This document shows, one piece after another, positions 8,924 through 18,683 of a stretch of DNA of 64,000 bases (position 1 is the first letter of the stretch; the number at the start of each line of letters is the position of its first letter). The notes beneath the pieces were generated by a model. That model was not told the DNA's origin. It did not search any database and saw only the letters and a program-made list of their open reading frames with translations. The DNA comes from Phytobacter palmae (GTDB lineage Bacteria; Pseudomonadota; Gammaproteobacteria; Enterobacterales; Enterobacteriaceae), in the NCBI GenBank assembly GCA_900112785.1, contig FONB01000005.1, positions 310,001 to 374,000 on the forward strand, given 5' to 3'. The translations under genes and the position numbers were made by a program.

Positions 8924-9714
8924 GCAGAGCCTGGGAGCAATTCGCGCGGCGACGTCTGGCGAAGACTCGCTGGAACTGCGAGCCACAGGATATTCCGGCC
9001 AGTGAAAACGCGGCCTTTGAACAGGCCTGGCGTCGACAGTGTTCACTGGAACAGGCTATCGTGCAGCAGGCCCATGATTTGCCGGTCACCGATACCCTGC
9101 TGCAGAGTATTGACTCCTCGCTGGCAGAGTTACTCGCTGAAAGCGCGTTTAGCGAGGAAGAACGTCAGGCAGTGGTGCGTCATCACGCGCTGATGGAGCT
9201 GCAATTTGTGCGCATCAGCGGGCAGACCTCCAGGCCTGATGACCTGACAGTGCTCACCTGGTATCAGCGTAATCAGCAGAAGTTTATGCGCCCGGAGCAG
9301 CGGTTAACCCATCATCTGCTGCTCACCGTTGATAATGACAATGAAGCAGTGCGCCGCCAGACGATGCGGTTTTACCGGGAGATTCAGGCCTCTCGTGAGG
9401 TTTTCTCCCGTCTGGCGAACCGTTATTCCCATTGCCCGAGTGCCTTAGAAGGTGGGCTGCTGGGCTGGATCAGTCGCGGTTTGCTTTATCCCGAACTGGA
9501 ATCTGCCCTGTTTGCCTTGCCGGAAAACGGTGTCGCCGCGCCGGTGGAAACGGAGCTGGGCTGGCATATTGTCTGGTGTGAACGGATTCGGGGGCCTCAG
9601 CCATTGCCACAGGCCGAAGCGCTGGAAAAAGCACGGGGTTTTTTATGGCGCCAGCGTCAACAGCAGGCGCAACAGAGGTGGTTAAAGCAGTTGATGACCG
9701 GAATTGCAGAGTGA
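8920..9714 (+). CDS. nifM: NifH-maturation peptidyl-prolyl isomerase NifM
   Basis: A 264-residue parvulin-type peptidyl-prolyl cis/trans isomerase needed to make active Fe protein (NifH). The N-terminal ~125 residues are a helical SurA-like region. The C-terminal part (about 125-235) is the rotamase domain, with EQRLTHHLLLTVD, FSRLANRYSHCPSALEGGLL and ETELGWHIVWCERI. It is the last gene of nifUSVWZM. In Klebsiella nifF, L, A, B and Q follow; here a hairpin and then hrpA on the other strand follow at once, so this is the end of the cluster. Confidence 0.95.
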   Translation: MSRAWEQFARRRLAKTRWNCEPQDIPASENAAFEQAWRRQCSLEQAIVQQAHDLPVTDTLLQSIDSSLAELLAESAFSEEERQAVVRHHALMELQFVRISGQTSRPDDLTVLTWYQRNQQKFMRPEQRLTHHLLLTVDNDNEAVRRQTMRFYREIQASREVFSRLANRYSHCPSALEGGLLGWISRGLLYPELESALFALPENGVAAPVETELGWHIVWCERIRGPQPLPQAEALEKARGFLWRQRQQQAQQRWLKQLMTGIAE

Positions 9715-9748
9715 GTGTGGGGCCGGTTATACATACCCCACCGCACTC
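9713..9748 (+). terminator. Hairpin at the end of the nif cluster
   Basis: Overlapping the nifM stop is an inverted repeat: GTGGGG at 9717-9722 pairs with CCCCAC at 9736-9741, and outer GAGT/ACTC (9713-9716 and 9745-9748) pair across a small bulge. No T-run follows, so confidence in true terminator function is moderate. Confidence 0.5.
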
Positions 9749-9780
9749 CTGACCCGGACTATACGACACCTGATGAACCC

Positions 9781-9815
9781 GTATCCCGGATAAGGCAAAG
9801 CCGCATCCGGGATAC
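9781..9815. repeat. REP-like palindrome between nifM and hrpA
   Basis: GTATCCCGGA (9781-9790) pairs perfectly with TCCGGGATAC (9806-9815) around TAAGGCAAAGCCGCA. The inner sequence CCGGATAAGGC...GCCGCATCCGG resembles enterobacterial REP/BIME units, which lie between genes and stabilise or end transcripts. It lies at the convergent nifM/hrpA junction, that is at the edge of the nif cluster. Only one copy was recognised in the window. Confidence 0.6.
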
Positions 9816-9825
9816 CAGGAAAAAA

Positions 9826-12800
9826 CTATGCGCTTACTTGCTCCATCGCCTGTAATACGCGTTTATCGGAGACCGGGTACGGTGTACCGAGCTGCTGCGC
9901 AAAATAACTGACGCGAAGCTCTTCTATCATCCAGCGAATCGCTTTCACCTCTTCATCTTCACGACGCGCGGGCGGTAGCTTATTCAGCCACTGCTGCCAC
10001 GCCTGCTGAACCTGTTCGACTTTCAGCATTTGCGCCCGGTCACGGTGCGGATCGACTGCCAGCTTTTCCAGACGCTTTTCAATTGCGTGCAGATAGCGCA
10101 GCGTATCCCCCAGGCGACGGAAGCCATTGCCGGTAACGAAACCGCGATAAACCAGCCCGCTCATTTGCGCTTTGATATCCGACAGTCCCAGCGCCATGGT
10201 CATATCCACGCGCCCTTTCAGACGTTTGTTGATATTGAACACCGCGGTAAGGATCTGCTCGACCTGTTTAGCGATGTCCACCACCGTTTCGTTCAGGTCA
10301 GCACGGACTTTTTCATGCAGCGCCGTAAAGCCCTCTTCCGTCCAGACCGGTCCGCCCGCTTCGTCAATCAACTTATCAACACCGCAGGAGATACAATCAT
10401 CAATCAAATCCAGTACTTTGCCATACGGGTTGAAATACAGGCCCAGCTTGGCTTTGTTTGGTAGCTTTTCGTGCAAATATTTGATGGGCGATGGAATATT
10501 TAACAACAGCAGACGGCGTAACCCGTTCCACATCGCCTGCTGCTGATCCAGCGGATTATCAAACAACTTAATGGCTACACTGTCGCGCTCATCCACCAGC
10601 GCAGGCCAGGCTTTCACCTTATAGTTGCCGCGTTTCTGCTCATAGCTTTCCGGTAGCTGACCGAAGCTCCAGATATGTAGCCCGCTTTGCTCAATACCGT
10701 CGTCCGCTACCGCAGAAAGGGTCTCCTGCACTTTGCCTTTCAGCGACTCTTTCAGTGCAGTTAACGACGGGCCTTCGGCAAGTTTCTTATTCTTCTCATC
10801 CACCACCCTGAAGGTGATTTTCAGATGGTCGGGAACCTGATCCCAGTGCCAGTCGTCGCGATCAATGGTATGCCCCGTCATACGCCGAAGCTCACGCTCC
10901 AGGGCATCCAACAGCGGCAGTTCAAGCGGCGTTACGCGGCCTAAAAACGCTTCGGCGTAGTTTGGCGCCGGTACAAAGTTGCGTCGTACCGGCTTGGGTA
11001 AGGATTTTATCAGCGCAATCACCAGCTCACGACGCAGCCCCGGTATTTGCCATTCAAACCCGCTTTCTTCCACCTGGTTAAGCAACGGTAGCGGAATATG
11101 CACCGTCACGCCGTCCGCGTCCGCGCCCGGCTCAAACTGATAGGTAAGACGCAGCTTCAGGTTGCCCTGATGCCAGAAGTTGGGGTAATCCAGCTTGCTG
11201 ACCTTCTCCGCCCCTTCTTTGATTAACATGCTCTTTTCAAAATTGAGCAGATCCGGGGTTTCATGGCTCGCTTTCTTCCACCAGCTATCAAAGTGGCGGG
11301 CAGAGATCACATCATGGCTGATGCGCTGGTCATAGAACTCAAACAACGTATCGTCATCCACCAGAATATCGCGGCGGCGCGATTTGTGTTCAAGCTCTTC
11401 AATTTCAGCACGCAGTTTGAGGTTGTCGCGGAAAAAGGCATGACGCGTCTGCCAGTCGCCTTCCACCAGGGCGTGGCGAATAAACAACTCACGGCACAGA
11501 GCCGGGTCAATCTGGCTATAATTCACGCTGCGGGCAGCCACAATCGGCAGGCCGTACACCGTCACCTTCTCCGTTGCCATTACCGCGCCCTGCGAACGTT
11601 CCCAGTGCGGTTCGCTGTAAGAACGCTTGATCAGGTGTTGAGCGACAGGCTCCACCCATTCCGGATCGATACGCGCCGCGATGCGCCCCCACAGACGGCT
11701 TGTTTCCACCAGTTCGGCCACAATGACCCACTTCGGCGGCTTTTTGAATAAACCGGACCCAGGAAAAATCGAAAAACGGGCATTACGCGCACCGGTAAAC
11801 TCCTGCTTATCGGCATCTTTCATCCCGATATGCGACAGCAGCCCGGTTAGCAGCGCGATGTGGATCTCGCGGTATTCCGCCGGTTCGCTGTTTACCGGAA
11901 TGCCAAGCTCTTTTACGACCTGGCGCAACTGGGTGTAGATATCCTGCCACTCGCGCACCCGCAGGTAGTTGAGGAAATCGACGCGGCACTGGCGACGGAA
12001 CTGGTTCGAGGAGAGCGCTTTCTGCTGCTCGCCGAGGTAGTTCCACAGGTTCACGAACGCGAGGAAGTCAGACTCTTTATCGTGGAAGCGGCGATGTTTT
12101 TCATCGGACGCCTGCTGCTTGTCCATCGGACGCTCACGCGGATCCTGAATGGAGAGCGCCGAAGTGATGATCATCGCCTCGCGCACGCAGCCGTGTTTTT
12201 GCGCTTCCAGCACCATTCGCGCCAGGCGCGGGTCGACCGGCAACTGGCTGAGCTGACGCCCCATCGGGGTTAATTTGTAGGCGGTGGCCTGCTCGTCAGT
12301 GGTGATAGCGCCGAGTTCTTCCAGCAGACGCACACCGTCCTGGATATTGCGTTTATCCGGTGCTTCAACAAACGGAAACGCGGCGATATCGCCCAGCCCC
12401 AGCGCGGTCATCTGCAGAATGACGGACGCCAGGTTGGTACGCAAAATTTCCGGGTCGGTAAATTCCGGGCGTGACAGGAAGTCATCCTCGGAATAGAGAC
12501 GAATACAGATCCCTTCGGAAACACGCCCGCAACGGCCTTTACGCTGATTGGCGGATGCCTGCGAGACGGGCTCAATCGGCAGACGTTGTACTTTGGTCCG
12601 ATAGCTGTAGCGACTGATACGCGCAGTGCCAGGGTCAATGACATATTTAATACCTGGCACCGTTAGCGAGGTTTCCGCCACGTTGGTCGCCAGCACAATG
12701 CGCCGCCCGCTGTGCGCCTGGAAAACGCGGTTCTGTTCACTGTTAGACAGACGCGCGTAAAGCGGCAGCACTTCCGTATGGCGCAGATCGCGCTTATTGA

Positions 12801-13728
12801 GCGCATCGGCGGTATCGCGGATTTCACGCTCGCCACTCATAAAAATCAGGATATCGCCCGGCGCCTCCTGACTTAATTCATCAACCGCATCGAAAATGGC
12901 CTGTAGCTGATCGCGCTCGGTATCATCCGCCTCCTCGACAATCGGACGGTAGCGCACTTCCACCGGATAAGTGCGCCCTGATACTTCGATGATCGGCGCA
13001 TTATTAAAGTGGCGCGAGAAACGCTCCGGATCGATGGTCGCCGAGGTAATGATGATTTTCAGATCCGGACGCCGTGGTAACAGCTCTTTCAGATAACCGA
13101 GCAGGAAATCGATGTTCAGGCTGCGTTCGTGCGCTTCATCAATAATGATGGTGTCGTACTGCATCAACAGGCGATCCTGCTGAATTTCCGCCAGCAGGAT
13201 ACCGTCTGTCATCAGCTTGACCATAGTGTTGTCACTGACATGGTCGCTAAAACGGACTTTATAGCCGATACAACCGCCCGGCTCAGTTTGCAACTCTTCG
13301 GCAATACGGTTGGCGACGGTGCGCGCCGCCAGGCGGCGCGGCTGGGTATGGCCAATCAACCCTTTTATCCCGCGCCCCAGTTCCATACAGATTTTTGGCA
13401 ATTGCGTGGTTTTCCCCGAGCCGGTTTCCCCCGCAACAATCACGACCTGATTGTCACGCACGGCTTCAAGAATCGCCTGTTTCTTCTGGCTTACTGGCAG
13501 GTTATCGGGATAAGTAATGGCTGGACGGGACGCCTCACGTAGCAGAACCTTCCCGGCGGCCTCGTTCATCTCCTGAGCCATTTTCTGAAAAATGATTTGC
13601 TGTGCTTCAGGATTTTTAACTTTCTTTGCCCCATGCAGGCGACGGGCAAAACGCAACCGATCGCGCAGCATCAGCGACTCTAACTGCTGATCCAGATCGG
13701 AGAAGGTCAATTTATGTTGTTCTGTCAT
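9826..13728 (-). CDS. hrpA: ATP-dependent RNA helicase HrpA
   Basis: A 1300-residue DEAH-box helicase, the same length as E. coli HrpA. HrpA resolves stalled or collided ribosomes on mRNA and affects processing of fimbrial mRNA. Landmarks are Walker A GETGSGKTTQ at about residue 101, DEAH in IIIDEAHERS, motif III SATID, and motif VI QRKGRCGR; then winged-helix, ratchet-like and OB-fold regions and a long C-terminal extension (DUF3418). It is transcribed toward the nif cluster and divergently from azoR. Several long open frames on the opposite strand are shadows of this gene. Confidence 0.97.
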   Translation of the reverse strand: MTEQHKLTFSDLDQQLESLMLRDRLRFARRLHGAKKVKNPEAQQIIFQKMAQEMNEAAGKVLLREASRPAITYPDNLPVSQKKQAILEAVRDNQVVIVAGETGSGKTTQLPKICMELGRGIKGLIGHTQPRRLAARTVANRIAEELQTEPGGCIGYKVRFSDHVSDNTMVKLMTDGILLAEIQQDRLLMQYDTIIIDEAHERSLNIDFLLGYLKELLPRRPDLKIIITSATIDPERFSRHFNNAPIIEVSGRTYPVEVRYRPIVEEADDTERDQLQAIFDAVDELSQEAPGDILIFMSGEREIRDTADALNKRDLRHTEVLPLYARLSNSEQNRVFQAHSGRRIVLATNVAETSLTVPGIKYVIDPGTARISRYSYRTKVQRLPIEPVSQASANQRKGRCGRVSEGICIRLYSEDDFLSRPEFTDPEILRTNLASVILQMTALGLGDIAAFPFVEAPDKRNIQDGVRLLEELGAITTDEQATAYKLTPMGRQLSQLPVDPRLARMVLEAQKHGCVREAMIITSALSIQDPRERPMDKQQASDEKHRRFHDKESDFLAFVNLWNYLGEQQKALSSNQFRRQCRVDFLNYLRVREWQDIYTQLRQVVKELGIPVNSEPAEYREIHIALLTGLLSHIGMKDADKQEFTGARNARFSIFPGSGLFKKPPKWVIVAELVETSRLWGRIAARIDPEWVEPVAQHLIKRSYSEPHWERSQGAVMATEKVTVYGLPIVAARSVNYSQIDPALCRELFIRHALVEGDWQTRHAFFRDNLKLRAEIEELEHKSRRRDILVDDDTLFEFYDQRISHDVISARHFDSWWKKASHETPDLLNFEKSMLIKEGAEKVSKLDYPNFWHQGNLKLRLTYQFEPGADADGVTVHIPLPLLNQVEESGFEWQIPGLRRELVIALIKSLPKPVRRNFVPAPNYAEAFLGRVTPLELPLLDALERELRRMTGHTIDRDDWHWDQVPDHLKITFRVVDEKNKKLAEGPSLTALKESLKGKVQETLSAVADDGIEQSGLHIWSFGQLPESYEQKRGNYKVKAWPALVDERDSVAIKLFDNPLDQQQAMWNGLRRLLLLNIPSPIKYLHEKLPNKAKLGLYFNPYGKVLDLIDDCISCGVDKLIDEAGGPVWTEEGFTALHEKVRADLNETVVDIAKQVEQILTAVFNINKRLKGRVDMTMALGLSDIKAQMSGLVYRGFVTGNGFRRLGDTLRYLHAIEKRLEKLAVDPHRDRAQMLKVEQVQQAWQQWLNKLPPARREDEEVKAIRWMIEELRVSYFAQQLGTPYPVSDKRVLQAMEQVSA

Positions 13729-13806
13729 AGTGTTATCGGTCAGCGCACTGACGGAAAAAATCTCTTTGGCTTAATGCTCATAGAATACCACATCGTCATA
13801 AACCAT

Positions 13807-13875
13807 TTCTTGTTCAAGAAATTCGAACATAGGATTCGATATATTGCGCTATTCACGCAGCACTTTTGTGAATAG
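13807..13875. promoter_or_regulatory. Two inverted repeats in the hrpA-azoR intergenic region
   Basis: The 201-base divergent region contains TTCTTG-TT-CAAGAA (13807-13820) and CTATTCAC-N11-GTGAATAG (13849-13856 and 13868-13875). Both are perfect and sit 55-120 bases before the azoR ATG, where operators of a redox- or quinone-responsive regulator would be expected. The regulator is not identifiable from the sequence. Confidence 0.4.
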
Positions 13876-14535
<660 letters not shown>

Positions 14536-14539
14536 GTAT

Positions 14540-14734
14540 TTACCCTCCTGCGCTCGCAGGAGGGTTCTGTTTCTCCAGCAACGTCTCCACTTCTTTATCC
14601 GCTTTAATATTGATGTCGTGCTCGATCTTCACATTCATATTGATGGTGATCGGCTCTTTCGGCGCAGCCACCTCAATCCGCGGCGTACAGGCAGCCAGCA
14701 TCATTGTCATCATTAGTACTGGCAGAGTTTTCAT
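14540..14734 (-). CDS. ynbE: YnbE-like outer-membrane lipoprotein with altered C-terminus
   Basis: A 64-residue lipoprotein. The signal MKTLPVLMMTMMLAACT has a lipobox (LAAC), followed by the conserved PRIEVAAPKEPITINMNVKI. In E. coli, YnbE oligomerises by beta-strand stacking and links the AsmA-like protein YdbH to the outer membrane, forming a bridge redundant with YhdP and TamB for phospholipid transport. The start overlaps the end of ydbH by 4 bases (ATGA). The last eight or so residues (NPPASAGG) are encoded inside the azoR terminator hairpin and do not resemble the usual end. The normal third gene, ydbL, is absent. Confidence 0.85.
   Translation of the reverse strand: MKTLPVLMMTMMLAACTPRIEVAAPKEPITINMNVKIEHDINIKADKEVETLLEKQNPPASAGG
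14542..14565. terminator. Bidirectional terminator of azoR that also encodes the end of ynbE
   Basis: A perfect 11-base-pair stem (ACCCTCCTGCG with CGCAGGAGGGT) with a tiny loop is followed on the + strand by TCTGTTTCT. It follows the azoR stop by 6 bases. On the minus strand the same bases are the last codons of ynbE (Pro-Pro-Ala-Ser-Ala-Gly-Gly-stop). Confidence 0.8.
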
Positions 14735-17373
14735 TGTTTATCCTCACACTCTTTTCCGTTCGCACAGGGAACCGCAGGTAGCTTCGCTTTTTGTTTTAGC
14801 AAAGACTGAAGATTGTCGCCGAAGCGCAGACTGCGCCACAACTCAAAGACATTCTCTTCGTGGGCATAGTTCAGGTTCACCGTATTACTCTTTCCTTCCA
14901 CAAAACTGGTGCCTTTGATGGTCGCCTTCATTTTCAGCACGCCCTGACGGTCCAGATTGAGCGTCGTCCAGGAGCGTGAAATCTCCATATATCGCAACCA
15001 ATTAATTGCCGCACCGGCCGCTATATTATCTTTCACCAGAGCGTCGGCAGTATCTTTATCCACGCGTAAGGTCATGGGGCCGGGGTTATGCAGCCAGCCG
15101 TTTTTGATAATCCATGAACCGTTGTTATCCAGCCACAACGGCAGCGCGCCGTCAAAAGGACCGGACATAGCAAACTGTTTAGGGTTAATGGCACTGATTA
15201 ACTCGCTTGATGAGATATTACGCAAGCGCAACAGCGCCGGATCATGTTGCGGTAAACGCAACTGGCTCATCGTCACTTTGCCCCCCAGCACGTCGATACT
15301 GACATCACTCAACTGCAAGGGGTTCTCTTCACTCCAGGGATAATTGCCCTGCAAATCGGCAGCGATATTACGTGCAGTTACCTGATTGACCACTTCACCT
15401 ATACGCAACGATACCGGTCTGCGCGTCCCCAGTTGCCAGTTACCTTCGTGGTAACGGAAAGGCAGGACGAAATCGACGCCGGAGAGTTGGTTATCCGGCA
15501 TCCATGCACTGCCGCCACGCAGCACGCCATGCCCACCCGCCTCAAAACCCTGCCCGGCTGCGGCGGAAAAGGCGACCTGAGCATAAAGAGAACCATCCAG
15601 TAAATTCATCTTCCAGTCTGGTGGAACCAAAGGCTGGAAAACCGTCAACGACTGGCGCGGCCACCAGGCCTGTCCACGCAGGCGCTCACCATCCCAGCGC
15701 CCGTTTACCCGCACCGGGCCAATTTTTTCCGCGCGTAAATCGCCTTTGAACTGAAAGATGGTGGGTTCGCTCCCTTCAACGCTGAAGGTTAACGTTGAAG
15801 GTGGTAGTACGCTTCCGCCGGTGAAGGTAGTCTTTCCGGCATCAAGGGTTAACGCCCCGCTAAAAAAGGGGTGATCTTCATCGCGCAGCCAACGCACCGG
15901 TTCATTCAATACCAGACGGGGCGAGCTCACATGCATCGTGCCGTACTGCAACTGGTCGAAACCGGTAGACAAATCGCTGAGTAAAATTGTTTTATCACGC
16001 CATTCGCCGCGGCCATTGACATCCCAGCGGGCGCTCATAGGGGTAAAATTACCCGTTCCCCAGTAGCGCCATTGCCACAAACCATCGTCTGGCAGAAAAT
16101 CACGTGCCTGGCCATCAAGGTGTAAAACAAAATCCCCCATCGCGTTCTCATGGGCACGCAGAATAGCCTGTAACCGCCCGTCCACCCCCTCACGGGTGAC
16201 TTTAACGCCCGCCAGTGGCCAGCGAACATCATCAATATTGAGTGCGTCGATCACGCGTCCGCTTGAGCGCAACAGCGCGCCAGGCGTAAACGCCAGCTTC
16301 GGGTCGCTGAGCCCGCCTGTCAGGTGAGCTGGCAGCACGGCGTAGAAAATCATCTCCCCTTGTTTAGCTTCCCCTGTCAGTTGCAGCGGCATATCGCTGT
16401 TCACCATATTCAGACGCCCCGGCCCAATGGTGAGAACCGCATTGCCTTTCCCGGCATCGCCCTGCGTCAGAACGTTCAGACGCCCGCTTATTTTTGCGTT
16501 CTGCAATCCATCCTGCCAGCCATCGATACGCAATCCGACGCGTCCGCTTAACGGGAACCCCTGATAAGGCCAGTTCCAGCGGCCATCGCTAATGGTCAAA
16601 CGTTCCCGCGTCGCCTGCCAGGGCAGATCCAGGATTGGTTCTGGATTATCGCGTGCGGTGATGATCAGTTGCCCTTCGTTGTTGCGCCACTCCAGATCGG
16701 CATCCACCAGCGAAGGTTCCGTTGGCAGCGTGAGCGTGGTCCGGGCATGACCATTAACCGGGATGCCATCAGGTACGTTTGGCAGGACAAACTCGCCGCC
16801 CAGCGTGACGGGGGGTTCGCCTTCGATCAGACGCAACTGCATTTGCGTCAGCGTGAGTATCTGTCCGCGCAGACGGGCCCTGAAGGATACCTGCTCGCCG
16901 TCATAGTGGAGCACCTGATTCTCTTCGGATAATGCCAGTGAGATTTTCCCTTCCCACTCCTGCCACGGCGAGACGGTGAAGCGGTCAATAGTAACCCATG
17001 TTTTCGGTAGCATGGATTGCCACTCAGCCAGGGTTGTCGGCGCCCCCGGAGACGGTTCCGTCTCGGGAAGTTTTGCCAGACAGGTGGTATTGATATCCAG
17101 CGACCCGATATCCAGCTTCCAGCGGCTCGGGTGCGTCAGTTGCGCGTTTTTGACCAGCGCCACGGGGCAATCCTCAATAAAATAATGCAGGTCCGGGATT
17201 TGCAGCGAGTGACGGGTAAACCGTGGGCTTTCTTCGAAGACAATACGTGTGCCTGCCGGCAGCCAGATGCCTGCAAGCGTGGGCACCCAATACGCGAGCG
17301 TAAGCAGCAGCGTCAACGGCAGCAGAATAAACAACAGTAGCAATGCGATTGCGGCTTTGTATTTACCCTTCAT
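14731..17373 (-). CDS. ydbH: AsmA-like intermembrane bridge protein YdbH
   Basis: An 880-residue protein with one N-terminal membrane anchor (about residues 7-30, IALLLLFILLPLTLLLTLAY) and a long periplasmic beta-rich repeat body, as in the E. coli YdbH family. Together with YnbE it forms a hydrophobic-groove bridge for glycerophospholipids between inner and outer membranes. The C-terminus NLQSLLKQKAKLPAVPCANG leads into ynbE. It is upstream of, and translationally coupled to, ynbE on the minus strand, and divergent from ldhA, with 208 bases of A+T-rich DNA between. Confidence 0.93.
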   Translation of the reverse strand: MKGKYKAAIALLLLFILLPLTLLLTLAYWVPTLAGIWLPAGTRIVFEESPRFTRHSLQIPDLHYFIEDCPVALVKNAQLTHPSRWKLDIGSLDINTTCLAKLPETEPSPGAPTTLAEWQSMLPKTWVTIDRFTVSPWQEWEGKISLALSEENQVLHYDGEQVSFRARLRGQILTLTQMQLRLIEGEPPVTLGGEFVLPNVPDGIPVNGHARTTLTLPTEPSLVDADLEWRNNEGQLIITARDNPEPILDLPWQATRERLTISDGRWNWPYQGFPLSGRVGLRIDGWQDGLQNAKISGRLNVLTQGDAGKGNAVLTIGPGRLNMVNSDMPLQLTGEAKQGEMIFYAVLPAHLTGGLSDPKLAFTPGALLRSSGRVIDALNIDDVRWPLAGVKVTREGVDGRLQAILRAHENAMGDFVLHLDGQARDFLPDDGLWQWRYWGTGNFTPMSARWDVNGRGEWRDKTILLSDLSTGFDQLQYGTMHVSSPRLVLNEPVRWLRDEDHPFFSGALTLDAGKTTFTGGSVLPPSTLTFSVEGSEPTIFQFKGDLRAEKIGPVRVNGRWDGERLRGQAWWPRQSLTVFQPLVPPDWKMNLLDGSLYAQVAFSAAAGQGFEAGGHGVLRGGSAWMPDNQLSGVDFVLPFRYHEGNWQLGTRRPVSLRIGEVVNQVTARNIAADLQGNYPWSEENPLQLSDVSIDVLGGKVTMSQLRLPQHDPALLRLRNISSSELISAINPKQFAMSGPFDGALPLWLDNNGSWIIKNGWLHNPGPMTLRVDKDTADALVKDNIAAGAAINWLRYMEISRSWTTLNLDRQGVLKMKATIKGTSFVEGKSNTVNLNYAHEENVFELWRSLRFGDNLQSLLKQKAKLPAVPCANGKECEDKQ

Positions 17374-17581
17374 GGGCAGTTAATATCCTGATTTTGCATA
17401 TAATTAAGCCGATTCTGGCCATTATTGTGGCATGTTTAGCCTGACAGGTGAAGTCGCTGCCCATTTTAAGCGTAGATGTTTTAAACTGTTTTATATGTCT
17501 CTGTTTATCAATTATTTTTTAGTATTTACACAATTATTTTAACCATGTTAATGTGGTGACAAACCTGATGGAGAAAGTCTT

Positions 17582-18571
17582 ATGAAACTCGCGGTATACA
17601 GCACAAAGCAATACGATAAAAAGTATTTGCAGCACGTAAACGAGAAATTCGGCTACGAGATTGAATTTTTTGACTTTCTGCTTACGGAGAAAACAGCAAA
17701 AACGGCTAATGGCTGTGAAGGGATCTGCATTTTCGTTAACGATGACGGCAGTCGCCCGGTACTGGAAGAGCTGAAAAAGCATGGCGTGAAATTTATCGCG
17801 CTGCGCTGTGCCGGCTTCAATAACGTCGATCTGGATGCGGCAAAAGAGTTAGGGCTTAAGGTCGTGCGTGTTCCGGCTTATTCCCCGGAAGCCGTGGCAG
17901 AACACGCGATTGGTATGATGATGGCCCTGAACCGCCGCATTCACCGCGCTTATCAGCGTACCCGTGACGCCAACTTCTCTCTGGAAGGCCTGACGGGCTT
18001 TACCATGTACGGTAAAACAGCAGGTGTCATTGGTACCGGGAAAATTGGCGTCGCCGCTCTGCGGATCCTGAAAGGTTTCGGTATGCGTCTGTTGGCCTTT
18101 GATCCTTATCCGAGCGCTGCCGCACTTGAGCTGGGGGTAGAATATGTTGACCTCACGACCCTCTTTACCGAGTCCGATGTTATCTCCCTGCACTGCCCGC
18201 TGACGCCGGAGAACTACCACCTGCTTAATCACGCGGCCTTTGACCAAATGAAGGATGGCGTCATGATCGTGAACACCAGCCGCGGCGGTCTGATCGATTC
18301 GCAGGCAGCGATTGAAGCGCTGAAAAACCAGAAGATCGGTTCGCTGGGGATGGATGTGTACGAAAACGAACGCGATCTCTTCTTTGAAGACAAATCTAAT
18401 GACGTGATTCAGGATGATATTTTCCGTCGCCTGTCGGCCTGCCATAATGTGCTCTTTACCGGCCATCAGGCATTTTTGACGGCAGAAGCGCTGATCAGTA
18501 TTTCTGAAACCACCCTGAATAATCTGCATCAGCTGGAGAACGGCGAAACCTGTCCTAACGCACTGGTGTAA
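17582..18571 (+). CDS. ldhA: Fermentative D-lactate dehydrogenase
   Basis: A 329-residue NAD-dependent 2-hydroxyacid dehydrogenase that reduces pyruvate to D-lactate in fermentation and thus re-oxidises NADH. The NAD-binding loop is VIGTGKIG near residue 152; the catalytic Arg is in NTSRGGLID, the Glu in DVYENERD, and the catalytic His in FTGHQAFLT. GGAG precedes the ATG. The leader (17374-17581) is very A+T-rich and is likely a regulatory region. A hairpin terminator follows. Confidence 0.97.
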   Translation: MKLAVYSTKQYDKKYLQHVNEKFGYEIEFFDFLLTEKTAKTANGCEGICIFVNDDGSRPVLEELKKHGVKFIALRCAGFNNVDLDAAKELGLKVVRVPAYSPEAVAEHAIGMMMALNRRIHRAYQRTRDANFSLEGLTGFTMYGKTAGVIGTGKIGVAALRILKGFGMRLLAFDPYPSAAALELGVEYVDLTTLFTESDVISLHCPLTPENYHLLNHAAFDQMKDGVMIVNTSRGGLIDSQAAIEALKNQKIGSLGMDVYENERDLFFEDKSNDVIQDDIFRRLSACHNVLFTGHQAFLTAEALISISETTLNNLHQLENGETCPNALV

Positions 18572-18578
18572 ATGCTGA

Positions 18579-18605
18579 GGTTCCCTTCGCCCGAAGGGAA
18601 CCCTT
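18579..18605 (+). terminator. ldhA terminator
   Basis: GGTTCCCTTCG and CGAAGGGAACC form a perfect 11-base-pair stem with a two-base loop, followed by CTTT, 7 bases after the ldhA stop. Confidence 0.8.
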
Positions 18606-18683
18606 TAAGACAATTCCTGCCAACATCAGATTACCGCAGTCTGTTACTATCCTGCCGTTATGTTGATTTTCTTTGAGGACCAA

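Noticed and set aside
10030-10546. Long plus-strand frames opposite hrpA (also at 11263-11751 and 11860-12273)
   Set aside because: They are antisense shadows of hrpA caused by its G+C-rich third positions.
14540-14734. Reading the altered YnbE end as a frameshift or sequencing error
   Set aside because: The frame is clean through the hairpin to a stop, and the missing ydbL is better explained by a deletion.
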